In this document: one piece after another, positions 47,041 through 57,300 of the stretch
How the letters are laid out: each line of letters starts with the position of its first letter
Position numbering within the stretch: the stretch's first letter is position 1
NCBI GenBank assembly: GCA_018780365.1
Contig: JADMJR010000214.1
Coordinates: 1 to 64,000 of the forward strand
Reading direction: 5' to 3'
Origin: Acidovorax sp.
GTDB lineage: Bacteria > Pseudomonadota > Gammaproteobacteria > Burkholderiales > Burkholderiaceae_C
DNA length: 64,000 nucleotides
The notes under the pieces: generated by a model
Told to the model about the DNA's origin: nothing
Database searches by the model: none
The model's input: only the letters and a program-made list of their open reading frames with translations
Translations under genes and position numbers: made by a program

Positions 47041-47295
47041 ATGCTGTCAATTCTGGGAACGTTGCTGGTCGGTCTGGTTGTGGGTTTGATTGCCCGCGCC
47101 GTCAAACCCGGGGACGACAAGCTGGGCTGGATCATGACCGCGCTGCTTGGCGTGGCGGGGTCCTTCCTGGCCAGTTACGTGGGCATGGCCATGGGCTGGT
47201 ATGCACAAGGCGACTCGGCGGGCTGGATTGCATCGGTGGTGGGCGCCGTGGTCTTGCTGGTGGTGTACAGCCTGGTCAAGGGCAAGTCGTCGTAA
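47041..47295 (+). CDS. GlsB/YeaQ/YmgE family membrane protein
   Basis: LLVGLVVGLIARAVKPGDDKLGWIMTALLGVAGSFLASYVG. Confidence 0.9.
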   Translation: MLSILGTLLVGLVVGLIARAVKPGDDKLGWIMTALLGVAGSFLASYVGMAMGWYAQGDSAGWIASVVGAVVLLVVYSLVKGKSS

Positions 47296-47316
47296 GCCCG
47301 TTTTCAGGACCACCCC

Positions 47317-47814
47317 ATGCCCAGCGCTTCACACATGGCCGCCGGAAACCCCGAGCTGGCGGCAGCCGTGCAGCGCGCACGCAAGCTGCTGCACCGGCGC
47401 GCCCTGGTGGCCGCCGCAGCCAGCATGGTGCCGGTGCCTGGCCTCGATTGGGCCGTGGACGCAGCCCTGCTCTCACGGCTGATTCCGCAGGTCAGTGCCG
47501 AATTTGGGTTGTCGGCCGGGCAGATCGACCAGTTGGACCCCAAAAAACGCGAGCAGGTGCAAAAGGCCGTGAGCCTGGTGGGCTCCGTGCTCATCGGCAA
47601 GCTGATCACGCGCGAGCTGGTATTGCGCGCCACCCAGACCGTGGGCCTGCGCCTGACCACCAAACAGGTGGCCAAATACGTGCCGCTGGCCGGCCAGGCG
47701 GTGGCCGCCACCATAGGCTACGCCACGCTGCGCTATCTGGGCGAGCAGCACCTGCGCGACTGTGTGCGGGTGGTGCAGGAGGCGGGCCTGTCATTGCCCG
47801 CCCCGCGCAAGTAA
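47317..47814 (+). CDS. Hypothetical protein with hydrophobic segments
   Basis: 165 aa, VAAAASMVPVPGLDWAVDAALLSRLIPQVSAEFGLS... Confidence 0.6.
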   Translation: MPSASHMAAGNPELAAAVQRARKLLHRRALVAAAASMVPVPGLDWAVDAALLSRLIPQVSAEFGLSAGQIDQLDPKKREQVQKAVSLVGSVLIGKLITRELVLRATQTVGLRLTTKQVAKYVPLAGQAVAATIGYATLRYLGEQHLRDCVRVVQEAGLSLPAPRK

Positions 47815-47853
47815 GCCCGGCCCTGCGCCTGGCGACTCCATCCATCCGCTCCG

Positions 47854-49548
47854 CTACTCGGCAGCACAGGCAAAGCTGCTCGCATCTTCCGCGCTGCCCG
47901 AGCCCTTGTACTTGGCGAACTGAGGGTAGGCACACAGGGGGCGGGTGCGGTTGGGCATGTAGGTGTTGGCCGGCAGCGCCTTGGCGGGGATGGCCTCGGG
48001 CGCGACGCCCTTTTCCACCCAGTCCACCATAGCCTGGATTGAATCAAAGTTGTCAGTGGCCGGGCCGCCCGAGCAGTGGGCCATGCCCGGCACCAGGAAG
48101 GTGCGTGCAAAACCCTGCGTGGCCGCCATGCCGCCATGGTTGGCGGCCAGGCGCTCGTAGTAGTCCACGGTGTCCAAGGCCGAAAAAATCGGGTCCGACA
48201 TGCCGTGGATGAACAGCATCTTGCCGCCGCGCTGCTTGAAGGCCGTGAGCTTGTCGTCACGGTAGGTGTCATACACCGCCGAGTAGGCCTCCATGCGCGC
48301 CGGGTCGGTGTCGAAGTTGAAGGTGAGCGGGTTGAACGTGAGATCTGGCGGCGTGAAGAACTCGTTCACCAGCGCGTCCACCATCAGCGTGATGTAGCGT
48401 GCGTCTGGCGTGGCCGTGGTGGAGCTGCCCAGCGTCCAGGTGCGCCAGCCTGGCGCGGCCAGGCCCGGGTCCCAGGGTTGGCCGGCGTACAGCGCCTGGC
48501 CTGCTGAATTGCGCGGCCCCGCAAACACACTCTTGAGCGCGCCCACCTGGGCGCTGCTCAGGCAATTGGCCCCCTTGGCGCCGCTGCACCGCAGCACCGC
48601 CGGGTCAAACTTGCAGGCCTTCACGTTGTTCACCAGTCCATCGGCCACACCATCGGCCGCGTCGCACGACGATTTGACCGCATCGGCCACCAGGTTCAGG
48701 TCGGCATTGCTGAACGCCTGCGACAGGATGCGCTTGCCCGACGCATCCTGCGGGGCGATGGCGTCGAACTGGATGGTGTTCCACATCGCCGCCACCGTGG
48801 CGCCGCTCGATACCCGCATGGCCGGCGCACCAGCGGTGATGGCGTCAAAGTAATCCGGGAACCGCTGCGAAAACATCATGCCCTGGCGCCCGCCACCCGA
48901 ACAGCCCGAGAAATACGAATGGTCGGGCTTGCGGCCATAGCGCGTGGCAATCAGCGACTTGGCGGCCACCGCCGTCTTGTCGTAGGAGTTGTAGGCGTGG
49001 TCGGTGCGCGCCTGCGGGTCGGCCCCGAAGCTGGCCGAGGTGCCGCTGTGCCCCGCGTCCGTCGAGACCACCGCAAAACCCTGCCCCAGCGGCGACGGCG
49101 TGCCGCCCGAGATGCTGGAGCTGAGCGAGGTGTCGCGCAGGATGCCGTCGTTGCCGCCACCGCCAATGAACAGGAAGCGCCCGTTCCAGTGGTCCGGCAG
49201 GCTCAGCTGGAAGCCAATGGCGTAGTTTTTGCCATCCACGCCCACGCGGGGGTTGATGGCGCCCGTGACCACGCAGTGGCCCGGCAGGAAGGCGCCGGTG
49301 GTGGCGCCGCCCGGGCGTTTGGTGTCGGCCGCCACATAGCTGGTGGAGAGCGTGGTGGCGGCCAGCCCTGCCTTGGCCGATAGATCGGCGCAGGCCGCAG
49401 CGGGCGTGAGCTGCTGGGCCGACGCATCGCCGTTGCCACCACCGCAGGCGGCCATCAGCAAAGGCATGGCGAGTGCGGCGGGTACCAGCTTGCGGCGTAG
49501 TCCCGCAGCTGGGGGGCTGGCGGGCTGCAGAGCGTGGAGAAAGGACAT
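47854..49548 (-). CDS. Tannase/feruloyl esterase family alpha/beta hydrolase
   Basis: ATRYGRKPDHSYFSGCSGGGRQGMMFSQRFPDYFDAITAGAPA. Confidence 0.92.
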   Translation of the reverse strand: MSFLHALQPASPPAAGLRRKLVPAALAMPLLMAACGGGNGDASAQQLTPAAACADLSAKAGLAATTLSTSYVAADTKRPGGATTGAFLPGHCVVTGAINPRVGVDGKNYAIGFQLSLPDHWNGRFLFIGGGGNDGILRDTSLSSSISGGTPSPLGQGFAVVSTDAGHSGTSASFGADPQARTDHAYNSYDKTAVAAKSLIATRYGRKPDHSYFSGCSGGGRQGMMFSQRFPDYFDAITAGAPAMRVSSGATVAAMWNTIQFDAIAPQDASGKRILSQAFSNADLNLVADAVKSSCDAADGVADGLVNNVKACKFDPAVLRCSGAKGANCLSSAQVGALKSVFAGPRNSAGQALYAGQPWDPGLAAPGWRTWTLGSSTTATPDARYITLMVDALVNEFFTPPDLTFNPLTFNFDTDPARMEAYSAVYDTYRDDKLTAFKQRGGKMLFIHGMSDPIFSALDTVDYYERLAANHGGMAATQGFARTFLVPGMAHCSGGPATDNFDSIQAMVDWVEKGVAPEAIPAKALPANTYMPNRTRPLCAYPQFAKYKGSGSAEDASSFACAAE

Positions 49549-49693
49549 GGTGTGTGCCTCCGGTCGTGTTGTGGCTGAAATGAAAGTGGAGCCCGTGCCC
49601 TGCGCCAGGGATGGCTGCGCCCCGGCCCGTGCCGCCTGCGAAGGCAGGTGCGCGGGTCTGGACGCGGGGAAATGTGTTGAGCGGGCTGGGCGC

Positions 49694-50716
49694 TCAGTCG
49701 GCCTTGAAACCCGTGGCGGCCACGGCCTTGCCCCAGGTCACCGTGTCGGCGGCGATGGTGCGGGCAAAGTCTTGCTGGCTGGTGCCCGTCACGCGGAAAC
49801 CCGCCTCTTCCATCTTGGCCTTGCCTTCGGCCGACTGCACGGCCTTCACGATGTCGGCATTGAGCTTGGCAATGATGTCTGGCGGCGTCTTGGCGGGGGC
49901 CACGATGCCGAACCACGAGGAGAACTCCAGGTTGGCGTAGCCCTGCTCCTTGATGGTGGGCACCTCTGGCAGCGTGCTGGTGCGCGTGGCGCCGGTGGAG
50001 CCCAGTGCCACCAGCTTGCCCGCCTTCACATTGGGGGCTGCCAGCCCCACACTGGCAAACACCCCCTGCACATCGCCGCTGAACAGGCCGCCCAGCGCGT
50101 CGGCCGTGTTTTTGTAGTGCACGGGCTCGGGCTTGAGCTTGACCGCATCGCCAAACATGAAGGCACCAAAATGCCCCGGCGTGCCCGCGCCGAACGTGGC
50201 CAGGAACAGGCCTTTTTGCTGTTTGGTCCAGTCCACAAACTCCTTCACATTGCGCGCCGGCACCTTTTGTGGGTTGACCAGCAGCACAAAGTCGGAGGTG
50301 ACGACCTGGCTCACGGCCGTAAAGTCCTTGGCCGGGTCGTAGGGCAGCTTGTTGTAGCTGCTGGGCGCAATGCTGAGCTGGCCCGTCTCGCCCAGCATCA
50401 GGGTGTAGCCGTCGGGCACGGCACGCGCCGCTTCACCCGCCGCGATCAGGCCGCCCGCACCGGGCTTGTTGTCCACGATCACGCCCGCATTGCCCCAGCC
50501 TTCAGAGAGCTTTTGCGCCAGCAGGCGCGCCACAATGTCCGGCCCCGTGCCCGCCGGGAAGCCCACGATGATGCGCACGGGCTTGTTGGGGTACGTGGCC
50601 GCACCCTGCGCCTGGGCACCGGCCCAGGGCATCAACCCGGCGAACATGGCTGCGGCCACGAGGGCGCGGCGTGGCATGGCGGCAAGAGGGGAAGGTTGGG
50701 CAAGGTTCTTCTTCAT
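49694..50716 (-). CDS. Tripartite tricarboxylate transporter substrate-binding protein (Bug/TctC family)
   Basis: YPNKPVRIIVGFPAGTGPDIVARLLAQKLSEGWG...VIVDNKPGAGGLIAAGEAAR. Confidence 0.95.
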   Translation of the reverse strand: MKKNLAQPSPLAAMPRRALVAAAMFAGLMPWAGAQAQGAATYPNKPVRIIVGFPAGTGPDIVARLLAQKLSEGWGNAGVIVDNKPGAGGLIAAGEAARAVPDGYTLMLGETGQLSIAPSSYNKLPYDPAKDFTAVSQVVTSDFVLLVNPQKVPARNVKEFVDWTKQQKGLFLATFGAGTPGHFGAFMFGDAVKLKPEPVHYKNTADALGGLFSGDVQGVFASVGLAAPNVKAGKLVALGSTGATRTSTLPEVPTIKEQGYANLEFSSWFGIVAPAKTPPDIIAKLNADIVKAVQSAEGKAKMEEAGFRVTGTSQQDFARTIAADTVTWGKAVAATGFKAD

Positions 50717-50786
50717 GGTTGTCTCCTGGGTTCTTGTGTATCGGTAAGGGGCAGAAAGCGGAAAAATCTGCGGGCATCGCCGGGCG

Positions 50787-51263
50787 CTAGCGCAGCTCGA
50801 AAAAGCGCATGGCCACGGCATCCGGGTAACGCGCGCCGGTGCCCACAAACATGCGCTCGGCAATCCAGCCAAGCGCGGTAGAGGCGGTCTCGAAGCTTGG
50901 GCTGCAGCGGAAGTAAATCTGCGCCGGGTCCACCGGCTCGCCACGCACCAGGCGGGCAATCAGCTCGGCCGGGCCGGAGCGCACGGCGCGGTTTTGCACG
51001 TAGATCAGATCGCCACCGTCGGTTTCCAGCACATAACGCGCATCCAGCTCCGACAGCCGGTCGTTCACGATGAGCTGAAAATCCGCACCGCCGGGCAACA
51101 CCCGTGCGCGCCAGCCGTCGCCGGTGGCGCTGCCGCCCAGGATGGGGATCAACCGGCGCAGCCCGTGCACGGTGTGGCCCACCTCCTGGGGGGTGCCCAC
51201 CTCCACGCGCAGGTCGGCAAAAAATCGGAACTGGGGTTCGGGCAAGGCGCTCAGGTCGGACAT
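50787..51263 (-). CDS. DUF3237 domain-containing protein
   Basis: QFRFFADLRVEVGTPQEVGHTVHGLRRLIPILGGSATGDGWRARVLPGGADFQLI. Confidence 0.85.
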   Translation of the reverse strand: MSDLSALPEPQFRFFADLRVEVGTPQEVGHTVHGLRRLIPILGGSATGDGWRARVLPGGADFQLIVNDRLSELDARYVLETDGGDLIYVQNRAVRSGPAELIARLVRGEPVDPAQIYFRCSPSFETASTALGWIAERMFVGTGARYPDAVAMRFFELR

Positions 51264-51316
51264 GGCGTGAAGGAAGAGTCGATGCGTTAGCGTAAATCCG
51301 GTTGCACGGGCCGCCT

Positions 51317-51334
51317 GTCATCCCAGAGGATGAC
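51317..51334. promoter_or_regulatory. Inverted repeat GTCATCC-CAGA-GGATGAC between divergent genes
   Basis: Perfect 7-bp stem (10 bp with one G.T, 51314-51337); no T-tract. Confidence 0.5.
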
Positions 51335-51428
51335 GGGATAACCCGGGCGTCTGGTGGCGGCCTTGGGGGCTTTTTCAGCGCACACTCCACGTTTTCGGCA
51401 ACGATCACCCCAATTTCCGACTTTCCCC

Positions 51429-52325
51429 ATGCGGCAGTGGCTCCCCCCTTCCTTGCAGAAAGCGCCCGGCCGGCAGGTGCTGCACAGCGCCGCCAGCGAG
51501 ACCCTGGCCAGCATGGTCCACCGCCTGGGCGGCAACGGTTTTGCACCCGGCCTGCTGCAGGACCTGGAGCCCGTGCTGCCCGCCGCATCGTGGTCGGTCT
51601 ACCGCACGGGCCACCGCTGCAAACCCACGCTGTTCATGTCGGCCAGCCGGGGGGTGCCCGACACCACGCAGGATTGCTGGTGGGCCTATCTCTCAGGCCC
51701 CTACCGCAGTGACCGCACCTGGGGCCGCGCGTTTGACGACATTCCCCAGGCCGAACCACAGACGCGGCTGTGCCACGTCACAGCCACCGAGGTGGAAGGA
51801 GAACACCGCGCCCGGGTCTATGAGGCCCATGGCGTGGCCGAGCGCGTCTCTGTGGTCGAGTACGAAAGCGACGGCTCGGTGTTCGCCGTCAACTTCTACC
51901 GGCACCTGCACCAGCAGGCGTTCAGCGACCGGCAGATCTGCGCCTTTGAAGCCGTGGCGCCCGTGCTGCTGGCGCTCACGCGCAAGCACATCGACCTGTC
52001 GCACCCCCACCAGCCCCCGGTAACGTTGTGGCCTGAAACCACCGACGGTGGCCAGGCCCTGGCACTGCCTGCCGACGCGGCCCTGGCCCCGCTGGCGGCC
52101 GACGGCCTGCCCGTGCTGCGCATGCGCCTGGTGCGCCTGCAGGCCGAGTTGACCGACCGCGAGCTGGACGTGTGCGCCCGCCTGCTGCAGGGCATGACGC
52201 ACGAGGGCATCGCCAGCGACCTGGGCCTGAGCGTGCCCACCGTCAAGACCTACCGCAACCGCGCCTTTGCGCGGCTAGGCATCCACTTCCGCAACGAGCT
52301 GTTTGCGCGGGTGCTGAGCGGCTGA
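51429..52325 (+). CDS. LuxR-family transcriptional regulator
   Basis: C-terminal HTH LTDRELDVCARLLQGMTHEGIASDLGLSVPTVKTYRNRAFARLGIHFRNELFARVL. Confidence 0.9.
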   Translation: MRQWLPPSLQKAPGRQVLHSAASETLASMVHRLGGNGFAPGLLQDLEPVLPAASWSVYRTGHRCKPTLFMSASRGVPDTTQDCWWAYLSGPYRSDRTWGRAFDDIPQAEPQTRLCHVTATEVEGEHRARVYEAHGVAERVSVVEYESDGSVFAVNFYRHLHQQAFSDRQICAFEAVAPVLLALTRKHIDLSHPHQPPVTLWPETTDGGQALALPADAALAPLAADGLPVLRMRLVRLQAELTDRELDVCARLLQGMTHEGIASDLGLSVPTVKTYRNRAFARLGIHFRNELFARVLSG

Positions 52326-52353
52326 GCGGCTGAGCGGCTGAGCGGCTGAGCGG
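52314..52353 (+). repeat. 8-bp tandem repeat CTGAGCGG x5 spanning luxR stop codon
   Basis: Five perfect consecutive units. Confidence 0.95.
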
Positions 52354-52365
52354 CGCCCTTCCTCT

Positions 52366-52587
52366 TCAGACGCCTGGAACCCAGGGCGGCGGCCGCCGCC
52401 GGATGGTCTGCGCCTTCACGATGGCCGTGTTGGTCTGCGGCTTGTCGGCAATGCGGTCCAGCACCCCGTCCAGCTGCTCGATGGAGCGCACAAACACCCG
52501 GGCCACAAAACAGTCGTCGCCCGTGACCTTGTCGCACTCGCAGAACTCGGGCGTGTCGCGGACGAACTCGACCAGCGCAGAAGCAGT
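52366..52587 (-). pseudogene. 3' fragment of Lrp/AsnC family regulator truncated at island edge
   Basis: Minus-strand ALVEFVRDTPEFCECDKVTGDDCFVARVFVRSIEQLDGVLDRIADKPQTNTAIVKAQTIRRRPPPWVPGV*; in-frame stop at 52588-52590, no N-terminal domain. Confidence 0.8.
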
Positions 52588-52684
52588 TCAAGTCGTACTT
52601 ATCAAATTCTATTTTCCAATCCCGGCTACTTCATTGGGAAGTTGACAAAAAAATCTTACCGATTATCAACGGAAAGGCTGAACT

Positions 52685-53875
52685 CTATAAAAATATTGCA
52701 GAAATAGAAAAAATAAACAATCCAATTATTAATGCATATGAGAATAGAGTAACTATTGGCCCAAAAAAGAGCGCCAGCTTGTCAATTACGCCATGCCGGA
52801 TGAAATTAAAATTTCTTTTATCCACCACCTCCACATCAGAGTGCAAGTTGAGAAGCGGCAGCCAAAAGTCACGAATAAAACTATCGCCGATAAAAAAGGA
52901 ACTGTGCCCGCCTTTGAAGAATCTATTTATCATCAAGCCATCAGAAAACCCATAAAACCCGCTTCGCCCCCCCATTCCAACACCCCAAACGAAAAACTGA
53001 CTTAAGTACAACGTGTAATCATGATCTGCGCAGTCATTAATAACTTGAATATTGTTTCTTGCAAATAAACTCCAGTCTGTGCGATGCTTGAGAACGCTAC
53101 CAGATAGAATAATTCTTTTTACGGGGAGGGTGGGAAATTCCCCGCTTAAAATAATTTTTAACAAAGATGAATGAAGTAAGAATGTTCCAAAACTATGACT
53201 AAATATAACAATCTTCTTGTTGGGCGTTGATTGAAATTTTTCAATCAACGCTTTTTTCAATTTCTCACTTTCCCGAGATCTAAAATACGGAACAAAAAAG
53301 GCAAGTGCAGAAAACACCCCATACTTATAAGAGTGGAAACCAACCGAGCCAACACTCTCACTCACTAAGCGCTGCAATTTATTTTGCCACTTTCCAAAAG
53401 TCTGAATGCCATGTATCGAAATTATCTCAATATCGCTACTAGACAGAACTTTTGCAACCCCAGATTCTTTTGAGTACGAGACAATATCGCACAACGTACT
53501 TCTCCATGTCGAATCACCAGGAGTTGCTTCAATAACGGTTGTACAGGCCGCAACAAACTGCTGACGATATGATCCGATATCTTTGATGTTTGCAGTTATT
53601 CCAATGATGCGATTGGGCTTGCGAATTCCTTTTCCTTTAAGAACTGTACGAAGAAGGTCTATTCCATTTCGACTGCTACCAAATTCATTCTGGCGCTTAG
53701 GCAATATTACATCGAGTATTAGAACCTCATAATATGAAGTGCGCAGCATTTCAATGCCACTACTGGAATTCTCTGCTATGCTGACCTGATCCTCGTCAAT
53801 GCCAGCATTTATGGCAAGGTAATTTTTAAGAGTATTTGATCGATTAAAATCATCATCAATAATAAGTATTTTCAT
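52685..53875 (-). CDS. dtcC: Receiver domain-alpha/beta hydrolase-TM fusion; candidate DtcC effector of a Detocs (hydrolase-type) system
   Basis: REC MKILIIDDDFNRSNTL...VLILDVILP (Asp55); hydrolase IISIHGIQTFGKWQNKL, nucleophile FSHSFGTF (Ser228), Asp near INDCADHD, GGHSSFF (His324); hydrophobic C-term LALFFGPIVTLFSYALIIGLFIFSISAIFL. Confidence 0.8.
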   Translation of the reverse strand: MKILIIDDDFNRSNTLKNYLAINAGIDEDQVSIAENSSSGIEMLRTSYYEVLILDVILPKRQNEFGSSRNGIDLLRTVLKGKGIRKPNRIIGITANIKDIGSYRQQFVAACTTVIEATPGDSTWRSTLCDIVSYSKESGVAKVLSSSDIEIISIHGIQTFGKWQNKLQRLVSESVGSVGFHSYKYGVFSALAFFVPYFRSRESEKLKKALIEKFQSTPNKKIVIFSHSFGTFLLHSSLLKIILSGEFPTLPVKRIILSGSVLKHRTDWSLFARNNIQVINDCADHDYTLYLSQFFVWGVGMGGRSGFYGFSDGLMINRFFKGGHSSFFIGDSFIRDFWLPLLNLHSDVEVVDKRNFNFIRHGVIDKLALFFGPIVTLFSYALIIGLFIFSISAIFL

Positions 53876-54333
53876 TGATTATTAGATGCATCAAGAACAG
53901 AAGAGAGGCTTTCCTTCCAAGTGGAAACGGAGGTGTCAAAGAAAACTGCCCCTTTGAAGCTTGCCCCACAATCTTTCGCAAGTACAGAGACCAGCTCCTC
54001 AAAAGTATAAGAGCTACCTTTGTCACTAAATGATTTATATTGGGTGATAAACAAAATAGGCACCTGATCAATTGCTTTGATTGCCTTCCGAGCAAGCTCA
54101 CGCCCCCCAAAGGTTCTGAATCGGCCACCACCCTCAGATGGGGTTTTGTCGTAGGTTGGAAGACTTACATCGAGCAATAATAAGTCAAATTTTTGTAGCT
54201 CAATAGCTTCTTTGCCGGAGGTGTAGGATCTTGCCTCAACGACGACGACAGAAGGGTATTCAGATGAGATATAGTCCAAAATTCTTCCGCGCTTGTAATC
54301 ATTATCTTCGACCAATAATAGTTTAGTGGACAT
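53872..54333 (-). CDS. dtcB: Stand-alone receiver-domain protein; candidate DtcB
   Basis: MSTKLLLVEDNDYKRGRILDYI...FDLLLLDVSLP (Asp55); overlaps both neighbours. Confidence 0.8.
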   Translation of the reverse strand: MSTKLLLVEDNDYKRGRILDYISSEYPSVVVVEARSYTSGKEAIELQKFDLLLLDVSLPTYDKTPSEGGGRFRTFGGRELARKAIKAIDQVPILFITQYKSFSDKGSSYTFEELVSVLAKDCGASFKGAVFFDTSVSTWKESLSSVLDASNNQ

Positions 54334-57300
54334 ATGTTATCCTGGCAACAAAATCATCCTGCCGAAGTAAGAACTCAACATCGGATTTTGGAAAGTTATT
54401 CACAATCTCTCTATACGCTTTTACCGTGCCTGAGCCGCCCTCTGAACGAGTCATTATCGCATTCTGCTCGTTTCTTGCGCTACTATTTAGTGCTGCAATA
54501 ACAGTTTCATCAAAAAGACTTAAGCGCTCCTCACTGAGCTTGTTGGTCACCTCTATGATCGTTTGAGTTTCATTTGAAGTGCAGTCAATCTTGATTTTCG
54601 TTGCCCGAGAAAATCCACTGTGCATTAGGCAGTTGTCGAATATATTAATTAAAGCAATTACAAAAGGCCTCGTTGACTCCTTCTGAATAACAATATGTGC
54701 ACTGCCGTATCGTTCAAAAGAAGCATTATGGCCGAGTGCATTCACCCTTTCAAACGCTTGAATTGCAACATTTATAAGCGAATCGACACTTCCAGCGGGT
54801 AAATTGTTATGCGCCGCTCGGCAAAACCAGCCGGAAGCAGTCGCAACATCTGATAAAAATTCAGCCTGGGCAATTCTAATATTTTCAGACACATCCAAAA
54901 AAGGAAGATTGCCCTTCGCGCACCCAAAATCTACTTCAAGTTGAGTAAATGCGTTTACTATTTTCTCTCGGAATTCAACATTGAGTTTGGATCTGATTTC
55001 ATGCAAAGCAAAATCGATATTAGACCAAATCAAATCCAATACCTTATCAATAATCTGGTTGGAATCCGCGCCAAGCTGTGCCAATCGTGTGAGTTCGGCC
55101 AGCTTTACATTAGTCATATATAGGTGAATTCCATCCCCCCCAGTTTCCCCACGAACCTGCATCCAGGATTCAGCCAAATCGATTGTGGAATTTATACTTT
55201 GAGAGAAATTCGCAAAAGCTGCATCAATTTCCTCCCAAACTCTAGGTAAGACAAGTGGGTTCGTGTCGCGCAAAGAAAGACTAGCTCTATATTTCCCGTG
55301 TTCGTCACGCTCCACAAGAAGCTTCCTCTCTTCGAGTTTTGAACGAATAAGGTTGGAAAAAAAACCGTGACGAATTTCAGCACTAAGATTTTTTTCTAAT
55401 CCGTACTTCTCATCGTGGATAAATTCTTTCTTTACAACTGACCAAATTTTTATTGCTGCTGCGGACTTGGCATTCATTACAATAGCGCGCTTCAGCTCTT
55501 CGCCCGCCTCTTCTTTTGAATTTTCCTCGTCGAAACTTTCAAGTTCGATCAGCTCCTCAACAGGCGGCTCATCATCGGAAATTGATTTATAGAGAAGGAG
55601 CAGTTTGTCAACATCCTCTCTAACCTTTCTTTTTATTCCGGCCTCATCGACATAAATTTTGGCGCCATCCATTTTGTGCGCAGCTGCTTCAAAGATGGAT
55701 TGATTTATTAACTCTTCAAATTCTCGCCTACGATAGCCCGGCTCTACACAACCAATATCAATAAGGCAATCCAATATTTTAATGCGCTCAGCCTTAAGGT
55801 CGTCTCCTGATTTAAAGCAAGATAGACAGTCCATTGTGCCGATAACGCAGATATCGCGAAAAAAAACCACCTCCATCGCACTCAAAGCGCGCTTGCTTTG
55901 AAGTAATTCAGAGGGGCGTCGCACAGATTGATTTTCAAGAAAGGCTTCAAATGATTCATTGAGAATGATGTCCTTTGAGTCATCAATATGCTTCACATAG
56001 TTATAGGCCACTATAGATGAAGAGATTGAGCCTACATTTTTTTCTTCAATGCAATCAACGAGAGCATCCATAGGAAAACATGAAACTGTAATAGGATTCA
56101 AGCAAAGATGTTTTGCGGCAAAATCAATCAACTCCTCCAATCGATCAAATTTCACACAGAAATCAGCAAATAATTCAAGATAATCTTTTTCAAGACAATG
56201 ACCAATTGATATTTTCTGAACCAAAGCTTCTATAACATGCTCGCCATCTCCGCTTTGCATCGCGAGCTGCGCGTTTAGGCGCAAATTTCTATCATTTGCA
56301 CCATCCGAAGTCCCGTATGGAATCAGGTTTTTCTCCGTGCTGAGGGATTCGGTCAACGGAGTAACTTCAATATTTTCTATTTTCGAGAGTCTGGCAATTT
56401 TACGACCAAGCCCAGATTTTCTGTGAGAAGGAATGGCACACTTGATGGCGCAAAGCTGAATACTTGCAGATTTTCGGAGAAAATTGAGTCGCACTGACAT
56501 GGCCGATATTGCCTCGTCGGCAATGATTGCATTCTGATCCAAGGAATACATTTGTGCCGTAAAATCAATCAGCTTTGATATTGGATTGCCCCCGCCCTCA
56601 GGGCCAATACTCTTTAAGTATGCTTTTGACTTGCCAATCACATTGACATAGCCAATTATATTTTCAAGTTGCTGCTTCTCAGAGTTAAATATTTTTATTG
56701 CTTTCGCATAATTTCCAGACTCATACTCATCAAGCAGCCTCCCTCCAGCTTCAGATCGCCTAAAATCTCGATCACGGCTGCTCGTTGATGCCGCCATCAA
56801 TAATTCATCGTCTGCTATAGAGGCGAAATTTTTGATCAATTGACTGAAATTCTTCGCGTATTCGCCACTAGCAAGGTGCTCATCAATTGAGGCTTCCATA
56901 AGAATGCAGCTCAAGAAGTCATACAAATCGATCGCGGGCAGCAATTGCAAAATATACAATGCATCCGAAAGTTCCATATTTTGGCGGAAAGAATATGGGA
57001 GAAAAAGTCCAGAAAATAGGGCCGCAAAACTATGACTTCCAGCCGCTTCAAACTCCTGCACCAGCGGCAAAATTGTAGAAATCAATGCGTAATTTGTGTC
57101 ACTCGCAACGGTCAGTGACTGCATTCGCCCTATTACGATTTTTAAAATTTTACTTTCACAACGTCGATGCGCACTTTGAAATATTTCATTAGCATCTGAC
57201 AGCCTTCCAAGTTCGACTAAAATTTGTGATTTAGCTCTGAGGCTCCATAGACTTTCACCTTCTAATTCAATAAATTTGTTTATTGAATCCAAGGCATTTT

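Noticed and set aside
52587-52930. Plus-strand open frame through the left island edge (FKSYLSNSIFQSRLLHWEVDKKILPIINGKAELYKNIAEIEK...)
   Set aside because: Looks superficially coding but has no clear start and mostly lies antisense to the dtcC C-terminus; only about 100 nt are independent, too little to support a gene remnant
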